From NCBI GenBank assembly GCA_025462985.1, contig JAOAPP010000595.1, positions 1 through 6,301 on the forward strand: a stretch of 6,301 bases of DNA, read 5' to 3'. Position numbers and translations under genes: made by a program. Shown piece after piece: positions 1 through 5,700 of the stretch. The stretch is from Bryobacterales bacterium. Lineage in GTDB: Bacteria; Acidobacteriota; Terriglobia; Bryobacterales; Bryobacteraceae. The notes beneath the pieces are model-generated. The model had not been told where the DNA came from and did no database searches. It was given only the letters and a program-made list of their open reading frames with translations. Each line of letters starts with the position of its first letter. Position 1 is the stretch's first letter.

Positions 1-476
1 ACCCCTTTCCCTGCGTCTACAAAGGATGCCGCCAGATCTTCAAGACCTCGCTCCTCGGGCACTTGCTTCCAGAGATATTCGGCCAGCGGCTCGAGCCCCT
101 TGTCGCGGGCAATTGTCGCCTTGGTCCGGCGCTTCGGCCGGAACGGCAGATACAGATCCTCCAGCTCGCTTTTGTCGAGAACCGCCTCGATCTTCGCTTT
201 CAGTTCGGGCGTCAGCTTGCCTTGCTCTTCTATGCTGTGGAGAACGGTTTCTCTGCGTTCGAGAAGCTCTCGGAAATAAGCAGCCTTCTCCTCAATTCCG
301 CTGATAGCGACCTCATCGAGATTGCCGGTCGCCTCCTTGCGGTAGCGCGCAATGAACGGCACAGTGCCACCTTCATCGAGCGACGCAAGTGTCGCCACGA
401 CACCGCTGACGGGAAGATTCAATTGCTGCGCGATGACACTTAAAAGCGCGGCTGGGAGTTGTTTGGCAGAGGACAT
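1..476 (-). CDS. tex: Transcription accessory protein Tex, N-terminal part (cut by window edge)
   Basis: The minus strand reads open from an ATG at 476-474 to the left edge, giving the first 158 residues of a protein that normally runs to roughly 700-800. The translation starts MSSAKQLPAALL and carries the N-terminal Tex signatures: FIARYRKEATGNLDEVAI at residues 41-58, a helical stretch with EEQGKLTPELKAKI at 83-96, and EDLYLPFRPKRRTKA at 106-120, followed by ARDKGLEPLAEYL. Known Tex proteins are cytoplasmic nucleic-acid-binding factors with a YqgF-like nuclease fold, HhH repeats and a C-terminal S1 domain; those parts lie outside the window. They affect transcription and RNA handling in several bacteria. 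No other in-frame start lies just upstream. GGGAG about 10 bases before the ATG is a usable ribosome binding site. The gene is divergent from the iron-sulfur gene at 517. Identification is very secure despite the truncation. Confidence 0.95.
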   Translation of the reverse strand, partial: MSSAKQLPAALLSVIAQQLNLPVSGVVATLASLDEGGTVPFIARYRKEATGNLDEVAISGIEEKAAYFRELLERRETVLHSIEEQGKLTPELKAKIEAVLDKSELEDLYLPFRPKRRTKATIARDKGLEPLAEYLWKQVPEERGLEDLAASFVDAGKG

Positions 477-516
477 CGATGTTGCACTCCCATCATAAAT
501 AAGAAGCGCTTCTGTC
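477..516. promoter_or_regulatory. Divergent intergenic region between tex and the iron-sulfur gene
   Basis: Only 40 bases separate the two divergent start codons, so any promoters must overlap each other or reach into the coding sequences. On the minus strand TATGAT (497-492) resembles a -10 box for tex, but it has no convincing -35 partner and would leave a leader of only a few bases. No good plus-strand promoter is visible. The region also contains AGAAGCGCTTCT (502-513), a perfect 12-base palindrome. Function as a shared control region is inferred from position only. Confidence 0.35.
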
Positions 517-529
517 ATGATGAGAAGCG
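507..529 (+). promoter_or_regulatory. Possible hairpin around the start codon of the membrane-part gene
   Basis: CGCTTCT at 507-513 is the exact reverse complement of AGAAGCG at 523-529. The loop is GTCATGATG (514-522), so the tandem ATG codons at 517 and 520 sit in the loop. A G-U and an A-U pair can extend the stem outward to nine pairs. AGAAGCG also occurs as a direct repeat starting at 502 and 523, 21 bases apart, about two helical turns. This could be an RNA fold that limits initiation or a DNA operator in the divergent region. Chance cannot be excluded. Confidence 0.3.
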
Positions 530-1026
530 TTGTGCCGGTCCTGCTGTTTGCGCTTATCGTTGCTTCCGGATACTTGTTCTGGCGTCGCTTCCGTATTGTC
601 GTCACTCGAGTTCTCAACTCTCGTTCTGACGAGGATTTTCATATCGGATCCGTCCTTCCGCGGCTCAGGAGATTCTTTTGGGAAGTCCTGTGCCAGGCGA
701 AAGTCATCCGGGAACGGCCTCTGCCCGGCATTGCTCATGCCTTTGTGTTCTGGGCTTTCTGTGGGTTTGCGATCGTTACCCTGAATCACCTGGCGACGGG
801 ATTTCATTTATCGTTCCTCGACTATCATCGCGGCTTCGGTCCCTTTTATTTCTGGCTTGCCTTCGTGTTCGCTGTGCTGTGCGCCGTTTCGATCGCGTAT
901 CTTGCATTCCGGCGTTTCATTCTTCGACCAAAGTCGCTCGGGCCAACCTCCCCGCAGTCGGGCATCATCGCCGGCTTTATCTTTGTCCTGATTGTCTCGT
1001 ACATGCCGCAATGGTGGGTGCCGTAG
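517..1026 (+). CDS. Membrane part of a fused HdrE/DsrM-like and HdrD-like protein, ended by an in-frame TAG
   Basis: This 169-residue product is hydrophobic, with about four membrane segments: roughly residues 5-23, 71-93, 109-131 and 149-166. It starts MMRSVVPVLLFALIV and ends at SYMPQWWVP. It resembles the N-terminal nitrate-reductase-gamma-like membrane domain found fused to HdrD-type iron-sulfur domains, where histidines bind b-type heme and exchange electrons with quinones; H74, H91, H97 and H104 are candidates. The reading frame continues without a shift past the TAG at 1024-1026 into the last membrane helix and the iron-sulfur domain. The product therefore looks like the first quarter of a protein of about 633 residues, not a complete subunit. 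ATG 517 is preferred because it gives a normal hydrophobic N-terminus; ATG 520 is equivalent. No strong ribosome binding site precedes it. The fold assignment is by resemblance; that the frame is interrupted is seen directly. Confidence 0.75.
   Translation: MMRSVVPVLLFALIVASGYLFWRRFRIVVTRVLNSRSDEDFHIGSVLPRLRRFFWEVLCQAKVIRERPLPGIAHAFVFWAFCGFAIVTLNHLATGFHLSFLDYHRGFGPFYFWLAFVFAVLCAVSIAYLAFRRFILRPKSLGPTSPQSGIIAGFIFVLIVSYMPQWWVP
1024..1026 (+). other. In-frame amber stop interrupting the membrane/iron-sulfur gene
   Basis: The codons read CCG TAG GGC TCA, then GCT TTA GGA AAA ACT TTG TGG TGG ATT CAC, all in the frame of the ORF that starts at 517. The stop falls in a short loop between the fourth and fifth predicted membrane helices, and downstream sequence resumes family-like residues at once. 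No base insertion or deletion is needed. One substitution, for example from GAG or CAG, would explain it. TAG also ends rpmB and the HDAC-family gene in this window, so genome-wide reassignment of TAG is unlikely. Confidence 0.85.
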
Positions 1027-1037
1027 GGCTCAGCTTT

Positions 1038-1050
1038 AGGAAAAACTTTG
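1038..1050 (+). promoter_or_regulatory. Candidate reinitiation site: AGGA plus TTG start
   Basis: AGGA at 1038-1041 lies six bases before TTG 1048-1050, and the whole site sits just after the TAG at 1024-1026. Such spacing would allow ribosomes that stop at the TAG to restart and make the iron-sulfur part. It decides the start chosen for the 456-residue product, because the next methionine in frame is far inside (residue 145). Whether the site is used is unknown. Confidence 0.4.
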
Positions 1051-2418
1051 TGGTGGATTCACACGCTTACGCTCCTCGCGTTCCTGCCTCTAATCCCGCA
1101 TACCAAGCATCTGCACTTGATCCTCAGTCCGCTCACCATTTTTCTGAAGCGCGACACGTTCAGCCAGATTCCGCCCCTGGCCGGGGACGAAGATTTCGGG
1201 CTGGTCTCGGGCAAGGACATCAGCCGCATCACCGCGCTCCAGGCGTATTCCTGCGTTGAATGCGGTCGTTGCACCGAGCACTGTCCCGCCAACAACACTG
1301 GCAAGGAACTTAATCCGAAGCTGATCGCCCTCGGCGTCCGCGATTACCTGAACGAGTACGGGCCTGAGAACGAAACGCCGCTCCTGGCTGCCACCGTCTC
1401 TCAGACCGCGGTGTTTCAATGCACCACCTGTGGCGCCTGTGAATATCAGTGCCCCGTTGGGATCCAGCATCTGCCGATAATGATCGGCTTGCGCCGCGGC
1501 GCTGTGAATACAGGGGGCTGGGAAAACGACCACGGCACGAAGCTGTTCCTTAACCTCGAGCGCAACGGAAACGCCATGGGCTTTTCCCAAAGTGAGCGCG
1601 ACAAATTTATAAATAAGCAGCAGTTCCCGATCTTCGATGGGAGTCAGGAATACTGCCTCTGGATGGGTTGCATGGGCTCCTATGATCCACGCGGCCGGGA
1701 GATCATCGTCGCTTTTGCATCCGTAATGCAATATCTAGGCTCAACTTATGGAGTTCTGAAGAAAGAACGCTGTACGGGCGATCCGGCTCGTCGGCTCGGC
1801 AACGACCTCGTTTTCGGTCAACTCGCGGAAACCAATCTGCAGACCCTTGCTCAAACCGGAGCCAAGAAGATTGTTTCCATTTGCCCGCATTGCGTTCGTA
1901 CGATGGCGGAAGACTGGCGGGAATTCGGCGCCACAGTGGAAATAGAGCACCACAGCGAGTTCCTGGCACGCCATGCCGATCGCATTCCCCAAAATCACAA
2001 GAACGGCAACACCGTCTTCCACGACCCTTGCTATCTCGGCCGCTATCGAGGCGTGTACGATGAACCGCGTGAAGTGATCGCCAGGGCAGGGAACCTGGTT
2101 GACCCGCCCCGGGCTCGCGAGCGCTCCTTCTGCTGCGGAGCGGGAGGCGGACTTGTATTTCTCGGCGAGGAGACCGGGCAGCGGGTCAGCGACGCCCGTG
2201 TAAAGGAACTAGTCGCCACGGGCGCAGACGCGATTGCCGCTGCCTGCCCGTTCTGCAACACCATGTTCCGCGATGCCCTCAGCGCGGGTCCTGCGGATGC
2301 GCCCAAGCTCCTCGATATCGCTCAAATCGTGGCTCGTCAAATCGAAGACGTAGCCGTTCCACTTGGAGAACGAGGCCCGGTCAGGACCGAAACTTCTTCG
2401 CAAGATGATCGTCGATGA
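1048..2418 (+). CDS. HdrD-like iron-sulfur oxidoreductase part of the split gene, (Fe-S)-binding protein
   Basis: The 456-residue product opens with one membrane helix (WWIHTLTLLAFLPLI, about residues 2-16), then HTKHLHL with histidines that could ligate heme. Two [4Fe-4S] ferredoxin motifs follow: C69-C72-C75-C79 (CVECGRCTEHCP) and C125-C128-C131-C135 (CTTCGACEYQCP). Two CCG-type cysteine-rich domains come next. The first has C203, C208, C242 and C279-C282, with a single cysteine (ERCTGDPARRLG) where the classical motif has CC. The second is complete: HDPCYLGR (C328), FCCGAGGG (C362-C363) and CPFC (C400-C403). This order matches heterodisulfide-reductase D and DsrK relatives, which move electrons between a membrane carrier and a soluble redox partner; the real partner is unknown. 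The start is TTG at 1048, with AGGA at 1038-1041 and a 6-base gap, 21 bases after the upstream TAG, so reinitiation is possible. The last 38 bases overlap the convergent anti-sigma gene. Confidence 0.88.
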   Translation: MWWIHTLTLLAFLPLIPHTKHLHLILSPLTIFLKRDTFSQIPPLAGDEDFGLVSGKDISRITALQAYSCVECGRCTEHCPANNTGKELNPKLIALGVRDYLNEYGPENETPLLAATVSQTAVFQCTTCGACEYQCPVGIQHLPIMIGLRRGAVNTGGWENDHGTKLFLNLERNGNAMGFSQSERDKFINKQQFPIFDGSQEYCLWMGCMGSYDPRGREIIVAFASVMQYLGSTYGVLKKERCTGDPARRLGNDLVFGQLAETNLQTLAQTGAKKIVSICPHCVRTMAEDWREFGATVEIEHHSEFLARHADRIPQNHKNGNTVFHDPCYLGRYRGVYDEPREVIARAGNLVDPPRARERSFCCGAGGGLVFLGEETGQRVSDARVKELVATGADAIAAACPFCNTMFRDALSAGPADAPKLLDIAQIVARQIEDVAVPLGERGPVRTETSSQDDRR

Positions 2419-2587
2419 TCTTGCGGCTGAGTTCCTCTGGGTCCACCGCGTATGTCCCGGCCTCGACCCTTGCCTTGATAGCCGCCACCCGCTTCTGACG
2501 CTGCTGCATCTCACAGTCAGTCAGGAGCTCCTCTTTGCTCTCGCTCGGCTCAGATGTTTTGTCCGCCTGGAAGGCTGGCCGGTCCAC
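2381..2587 (-). CDS. flgM: Orphan FlgM-family anti-sigma-28 factor
   Basis: The 68-residue product has a polar, probably disordered N-terminal half rich in Glu, Ser and Gln. The C-terminal half is typical of FlgM: RVAAIKARVEAGTYAVDP at residues 33-50, followed by an amphipathic helix EELSRKIIDDHL (51-62). In characterised FlgM proteins this half binds the flagellar sigma factor FliA and blocks it until FlgM leaves the cell. The protein is shorter than the usual 90-100 residues, mainly at the N-terminus. The start is GTG at 2587, supported by AGGA seven bases upstream; an in-frame TAG 12 bases before the GTG excludes a longer form. No flagellar gene is visible nearby, so the partner could be FliA or another sigma factor. 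The 3' end overlaps the iron-sulfur gene tail-to-tail by 38 bases. Family assignment rests on the short C-terminal motif only. Confidence 0.68.
   Translation of the reverse strand: MDRPAFQADKTSEPSESKEELLTDCEMQQRQKRVAAIKARVEAGTYAVDPEELSRKIIDDHLAKKFRS
2402..2422. repeat. Imperfect inverted repeat in the convergent gene overlap
   Basis: AAGATGATC (2402-2410) and GATGATCTT (2414-2422) pair in 8 of 9 positions around a 3-base loop. The element spans the TGA of the iron-sulfur gene and lies inside the anti-sigma coding region. No T-run follows on either strand, so it is not a normal intrinsic terminator. It could slow convergent polymerases or be a by-product of Asp-rich codons. Confidence 0.25.
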
Positions 2588-2643
2588 AACTTCATCCTAC
2601 GTGAACGCCCGAGTTGAATCGCAAATCATTATGAAGAAATCCG

Positions 2644-2673
2644 TTGTCGGATGAGGGAAAATCGGACAATACT
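2644..2673 (+). promoter_or_regulatory. Weak candidate promoter for the cysteine-rich small gene
   Basis: TTGTCG (2644-2649) and AATACT (2668-2673) each match 4 of 6 bases of the sigma-70-type -35 and -10 boxes, with an 18-base spacer. Transcription would start near 2680, upstream of the GTG at 2717 but downstream of the ATG at 2651, which would favour the shorter protein. The matches are modest and could be chance. Confidence 0.25.
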
Positions 2674-2702
2674 AGAGGTCAAAGCAATCAAGCCCAGAGT
2701 CG

Positions 2703-2719
2703 AGGAGGGAGAATTTGTG
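2703..2719 (+). promoter_or_regulatory. Strong ribosome binding site that sets a GTG start
   Basis: AGGAGG at 2703-2708 is a full Shine-Dalgarno core placed eight bases before GTG 2717-2719. It is among the strongest ribosome binding sites in the window and is the main reason to prefer the 79-residue form over the 101-residue form. Confidence 0.5.
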
Positions 2720-2956
2720 ACCGGACCTCTGAAAACTGACCCGAGATATAACGGAACGCATACTTGTCCCGGATGCGGGACGCATTCTCGTTGGATTTGT
2801 GTTCACGACTGCCCCATTGTCGTCCGTGTCCTCTGTAGCGGCGGATGCGGGACATTTGAAAGCACCTTCAGCGAGTTACAGACGTTTCCACACTTCAACA
2901 GGCCGCGCAAAAACCCGCCATCCGATGGCTTGCGAACGGGTGTGAGTCCTTGTTAA
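2717..2956 (+). CDS. Small cysteine-rich, probably zinc-binding protein of unknown function
   Basis: I do not recognise this 79-residue protein. It contains CPGC (C17, C20), C28-x3-C32 (CVHDC) and C40-x3-C44 (CSGGC), a spacing that suggests a zinc ribbon or a paired zinc knuckle. A basic Arg/Lys/Pro-rich tail (RPRKNPP, 62-68) and a terminal cysteine (C79) follow. There is no signal peptide or membrane segment, so it is probably cytoplasmic. The frame is open back to an ATG at 2651 (101 residues), but GTG 2717 is chosen because AGGAGG at 2703-2708 sits eight bases before it; nothing comparable precedes 2651. The gene is 44 bases upstream of rpmB on the same strand and may be co-transcribed. 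Its regular cysteine spacing and strong ribosome binding site argue for a real gene, but homologs are needed for proof. Confidence 0.55.
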   Translation: MTGPLKTDPRYNGTHTCPGCGTHSRWICVHDCPIVVRVLCSGGCGTFESTFSELQTFPHFNRPRKNPPSDGLRTGVSPC

Positions 2957-3000
2957 AGTGGTATTTCCTGCTCGCGAGGGACTGGCGGGAGTGTGTTCTT

Positions 3001-3198
3001 ATGGCAAAAGTTTGTGAAGTCTGTGGCCGCGGGCCGCAATTTGGGCATCGAATCAGTCATGCCCACAATGTCACCAAGCGTCGGTGGAATCTGAATCTGC
3101 AGACGGTCCATGCGTTGATAAAGGGCGCCGGCAAGCGTGTTCGCGTTTGCACGTCTTGCATCCGCGACGGCAAAGTGCAAAAAGCATCACAAGTGTAG
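3001..3198 (+). CDS. rpmB: 50S ribosomal protein L28
   Basis: The 65-residue product starts [20 protein letters not shown] and continues with [13 protein letters not shown], the conserved L28 core, then [14 protein letters not shown]28 is a small basic protein of the large ribosomal subunit. This is the zinc-binding form with all four cysteines: C5 and C8 near the N-terminus, C50 and C53 near the C-terminus. The length is normal for bacterial L28. The frame is open upstream to 2950, but the family N-terminus fixes ATG 3001, with GGGAG nine bases before it. The small cysteine-rich gene lies 44 bases upstream and a T-run follows the stop directly. No rpmG (L33), a common neighbour elsewhere, is adjacent. 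Identification is secure. Confidence 0.97.
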   Translation: MAKVCEVCGRGPQFGHRISHAHNVTKRRWNLNLQTVHALIKGAGKRVRVCTSCIRDGKVQKASQV

Positions 3199-3236
3199 TT
3201 TTTTTCACTAGCTGCGGATGTTCCAGTCCGCAGTTT
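3199..3236 (+). terminator. Possible transcription end after rpmB (T-run and hairpin)
   Basis: A run of seven T (3199-3205) directly follows the rpmB stop. CTGCGGA (3212-3218) and TCCGCAG (3227-3233) then form a 7-bp stem with an 8-base loop, extendable by a G-U and an A-T pair, followed by only TTT. A standard intrinsic terminator has the hairpin before the T-run; here the long T-run comes first. It may be a weak terminator or a stabilising 3' hairpin. Confidence 0.35.
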
Positions 3237-3300
3237 CAGCAAGAGTCATTCCTAAAGATCTCCGCATCTCTCCATTGACGGCCGCTTTATTCTCGCCGCC

Positions 3301-3315
3301 AAGGAGGGACGTTTG
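3301..3315 (+). promoter_or_regulatory. Strong ribosome binding site before a TTG start
   Basis: AAGGAGG at 3301-3307 lies five bases before TTG 3313-3315. The translated N-terminus from this TTG (MELGLHGKIALISG) matches where short-chain dehydrogenases normally begin, so the site fixes a non-ATG start for the reductase gene. Confidence 0.7.
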
Positions 3316-4107
3316 GAACTCGGTTTACATGGGAAGATTGCACTCATTTCCGGCTCAACAGCCGGCATTGGGCTTGCAATCGCAGCCGCTCTAGCGAAAG
3401 AAGGAGCTGCCGTCTTCGTCAACGGACGAACTCCAGGGCGAGTCGACCAAGCGGTGGCGCGATTAAACGCTGGGCAACCCGCGATCGAAGCACGGGGCGT
3501 GGCGGCTGACCTATCTACCACCCAAGGCGTCGCGCAGTTAGCGTCTCGCCTCCCCGCGGTAGATATCCTCGTGAATAACCTGGGTATTTTCGAGCCGAAG
3601 AACTTCGAGGACATCTCCGACGCGGACTGGCTCCGGCTCTTCGAAACGAATGTCCTCTCCGGAGTTCGCCTTTCCCGGCTTTACCTCCCCCAGATGAAGC
3701 GAAAGAACTGGGGCCGCATCATTTACATCTCCAGCGAATCCGCTCTTCAGATCCCGGTTGAGATGGTTCACTATGGCATGACCAAGACAGCTCAATTGGC
3801 CGTGGCGCGCGGCCTCGCCGAGACCCTAACCGGCACAGGGATCACGGTCAACTCCGTCCTGCCCGGACCGACAAGGTCCGAAGGAGTGGAACAGTTCGTC
3901 CAGGATTACGCCAGACACAGCGGCGTGGATGCGCAGGAGGCCGAGCGGCAGTTCTTCAAAACCGCGCGGCCCTCATCTATCATTCAACGCTTCGAAACGG
4001 TGGAAGAGATCGCAGCCATGGTGACCTTCGTCGCCAGCGAGAAAGCGTCCGCCGTCACGGGGGCCTCCCTGCGCGTGGACGGTGGCGTGGTTCGGTCTAT
4101 CGCCTGA
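3313..4107 (+). CDS. Short-chain dehydrogenase/reductase, classical SDR family
   Basis: The 264-residue product has the full classical SDR pattern: the nucleotide-binding glycine motif SGSTAGIG (13-20), an NGR segment after the second strand (37-39) that suggests NADP(H), NNLG (88-91), the tetrad asparagine N113, and S141, Y154 and K158 (YGMTK) as the catalytic residues. PGP at 184-186 and the C-terminal TGASLRVDGG (249-258) complete the Rossmann enzyme, which is cytoplasmic and normally a tetramer or dimer. It resembles enzymes annotated as 3-oxoacyl-ACP reductase or unspecified oxidoreductase, but the substrate cannot be read from sequence. The length is typical. The TTG start at 3313 is supported by AAGGAGG and by the family N-terminus. 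The gene lies 114 bases after rpmB and ends 22 bases from the end of the convergent SET gene. Nothing in the neighbourhood points to a pathway. Confidence 0.92.
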   Translation: MELGLHGKIALISGSTAGIGLAIAAALAKEGAAVFVNGRTPGRVDQAVARLNAGQPAIEARGVAADLSTTQGVAQLASRLPAVDILVNNLGIFEPKNFEDISDADWLRLFETNVLSGVRLSRLYLPQMKRKNWGRIIYISSESALQIPVEMVHYGMTKTAQLAVARGLAETLTGTGITVNSVLPGPTRSEGVEQFVQDYARHSGVDAQEAERQFFKTARPSSIIQRFETVEEIAAMVTFVASEKASAVTGASLRVDGGVVRSIA

Positions 4108-4129
4108 GTCTGTGGCAAACCGCCCGACT

Positions 4130-4612
4130 TCACTTGAGAACGTTGATCGTCCCCCTGCACTTCGCTGAACCGCACCTGCAGACCACTTTCTGCACGTTCT
4201 TCTCAAAGTGATAATCGACCGTGAGTTCCTCGCCCGCTTTGATCTTGCGCAGGCTCATGTAAAGGATATGGCCACGGACAATACGGGCAACCAGATTCGG
4301 CTCGCACGAATGATTGATGTATTGCGCTCCCGAACCGCCCACTGAGCCGTCAATGGTCCAGTAGGGATCCAGGGTGAAGAGATAGATGAATCTGCTGGAG
4401 TCCGCTCGCCTCTTTGTTTCCCGGCGGCTAATCTTCTCGCCCGTATATTCAACGACTTTTCGCCCGGCCGGAATCGTTTCCTGCGCATAAACACCCCACC
4501 GGTGTATTTTGGAGGGCGCCAGCTTCAACTCGAAACAGGTAAATCTAGGATCCATCTCAGGAACCGGTACCGTCCCGGCTCCCCGCCCATTCGCAGATTT
4601 CGATAGCGCCAT
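4130..4612 (-). CDS. SET-domain protein lysine methyltransferase, small bacterial form
   Basis: The 160-residue protein is almost entirely a SET domain. HRWGVYAQETIPAG (37-50) is the start of the S-adenosylmethionine-binding fold, with VVEYTGEKIS following. INHSCEPN (99-106) is the signature knot motif, GEELTVDYHF (127-136) holds the catalytic tyrosine Y134, and a post-SET cysteine cluster C145, C147 and C152 with C103 can bind one zinc. Characterised relatives transfer methyl groups to protein lysines; in bacteria the targets are mostly unknown and may be ribosomal or DNA-binding proteins. There is no secretion signal: the first 20 residues are Ser/Gly/Ala-rich with few charges and no hydrophobic core. 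ATG 4612 is used; a second start at residue 20 (MDPRF) would keep the whole domain, and neither has a strong ribosome binding site. The gene lies 50 bases downstream of mdh, co-directional, and may share its transcript. Confidence 0.9.
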   Translation of the reverse strand: MALSKSANGRGAGTVPVPEMDPRFTCFELKLAPSKIHRWGVYAQETIPAGRKVVEYTGEKISRRETKRRADSSRFIYLFTLDPYWTIDGSVGGSGAQYINHSCEPNLVARIVRGHILYMSLRKIKAGEELTVDYHFEKNVQKVVCRCGSAKCRGTINVLK

Positions 4613-4643
4613 GCCCGTCAGGTTAGCCGATCACAAGAGCGTT

Positions 4644-4656
4644 CGATCTTAGATCG
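4644..4656. repeat. Short inverted repeat between mdh and the SET gene
   Basis: CGATC (4644-4648) and GATCG (4652-4656) form a 5-bp stem around TTA in the 50-base gap after the mdh stop. No T-run follows on the minus strand, so it is not a convincing terminator. That leaves read-through from mdh into the SET gene possible. Nothing else stands out in this gap. Confidence 0.2.
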
Positions 4657-4662
4657 CAAATA

Positions 4663-5700
<1,038 letters not shown>

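Noticed and set aside
63..443. Plus-strand open frame of 126 codons near the left edge
   Set aside because: It lies antisense to the clearly conserved Tex coding sequence, and its translation looks like no protein family.
1024..1026. Pyrrolysine or a recoded genetic code as the explanation of the TAG
   Set aside because: TAG ends rpmB and the HDAC-family gene in the same window, and no recoding element or pyl gene is visible. It cannot be fully excluded but is the least likely reading.
2363..2617. Plus-strand frame of 84 codons covering the end of the iron-sulfur gene
   Set aside because: The opposite strand carries the FlgM-like motif with a good ribosome binding site, so this frame is its shadow.
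2651..2716. ATG at 2651 as the start of the cysteine-rich protein, adding 22 residues
   Set aside because: No ribosome binding site precedes it, whereas GTG 2717 has AGGAGG. The extra residues include the purine-rich stretch that is better read as the Shine-Dalgarno region.
1836..3110. Shared 11-base string AATCTGCAGAC in the iron-sulfur gene and rpmB
   Set aside because: Both copies are inside conserved coding sequence and encode similar Asn-Leu-Gln runs; a chance match.
3275..3303. TTGACG (3275-3280) as the -35 box of a promoter for the short-chain dehydrogenase
   Set aside because: The -35 match is good, but no -10 element lies 16-18 bases downstream; that position is taken by the ribosome binding site.
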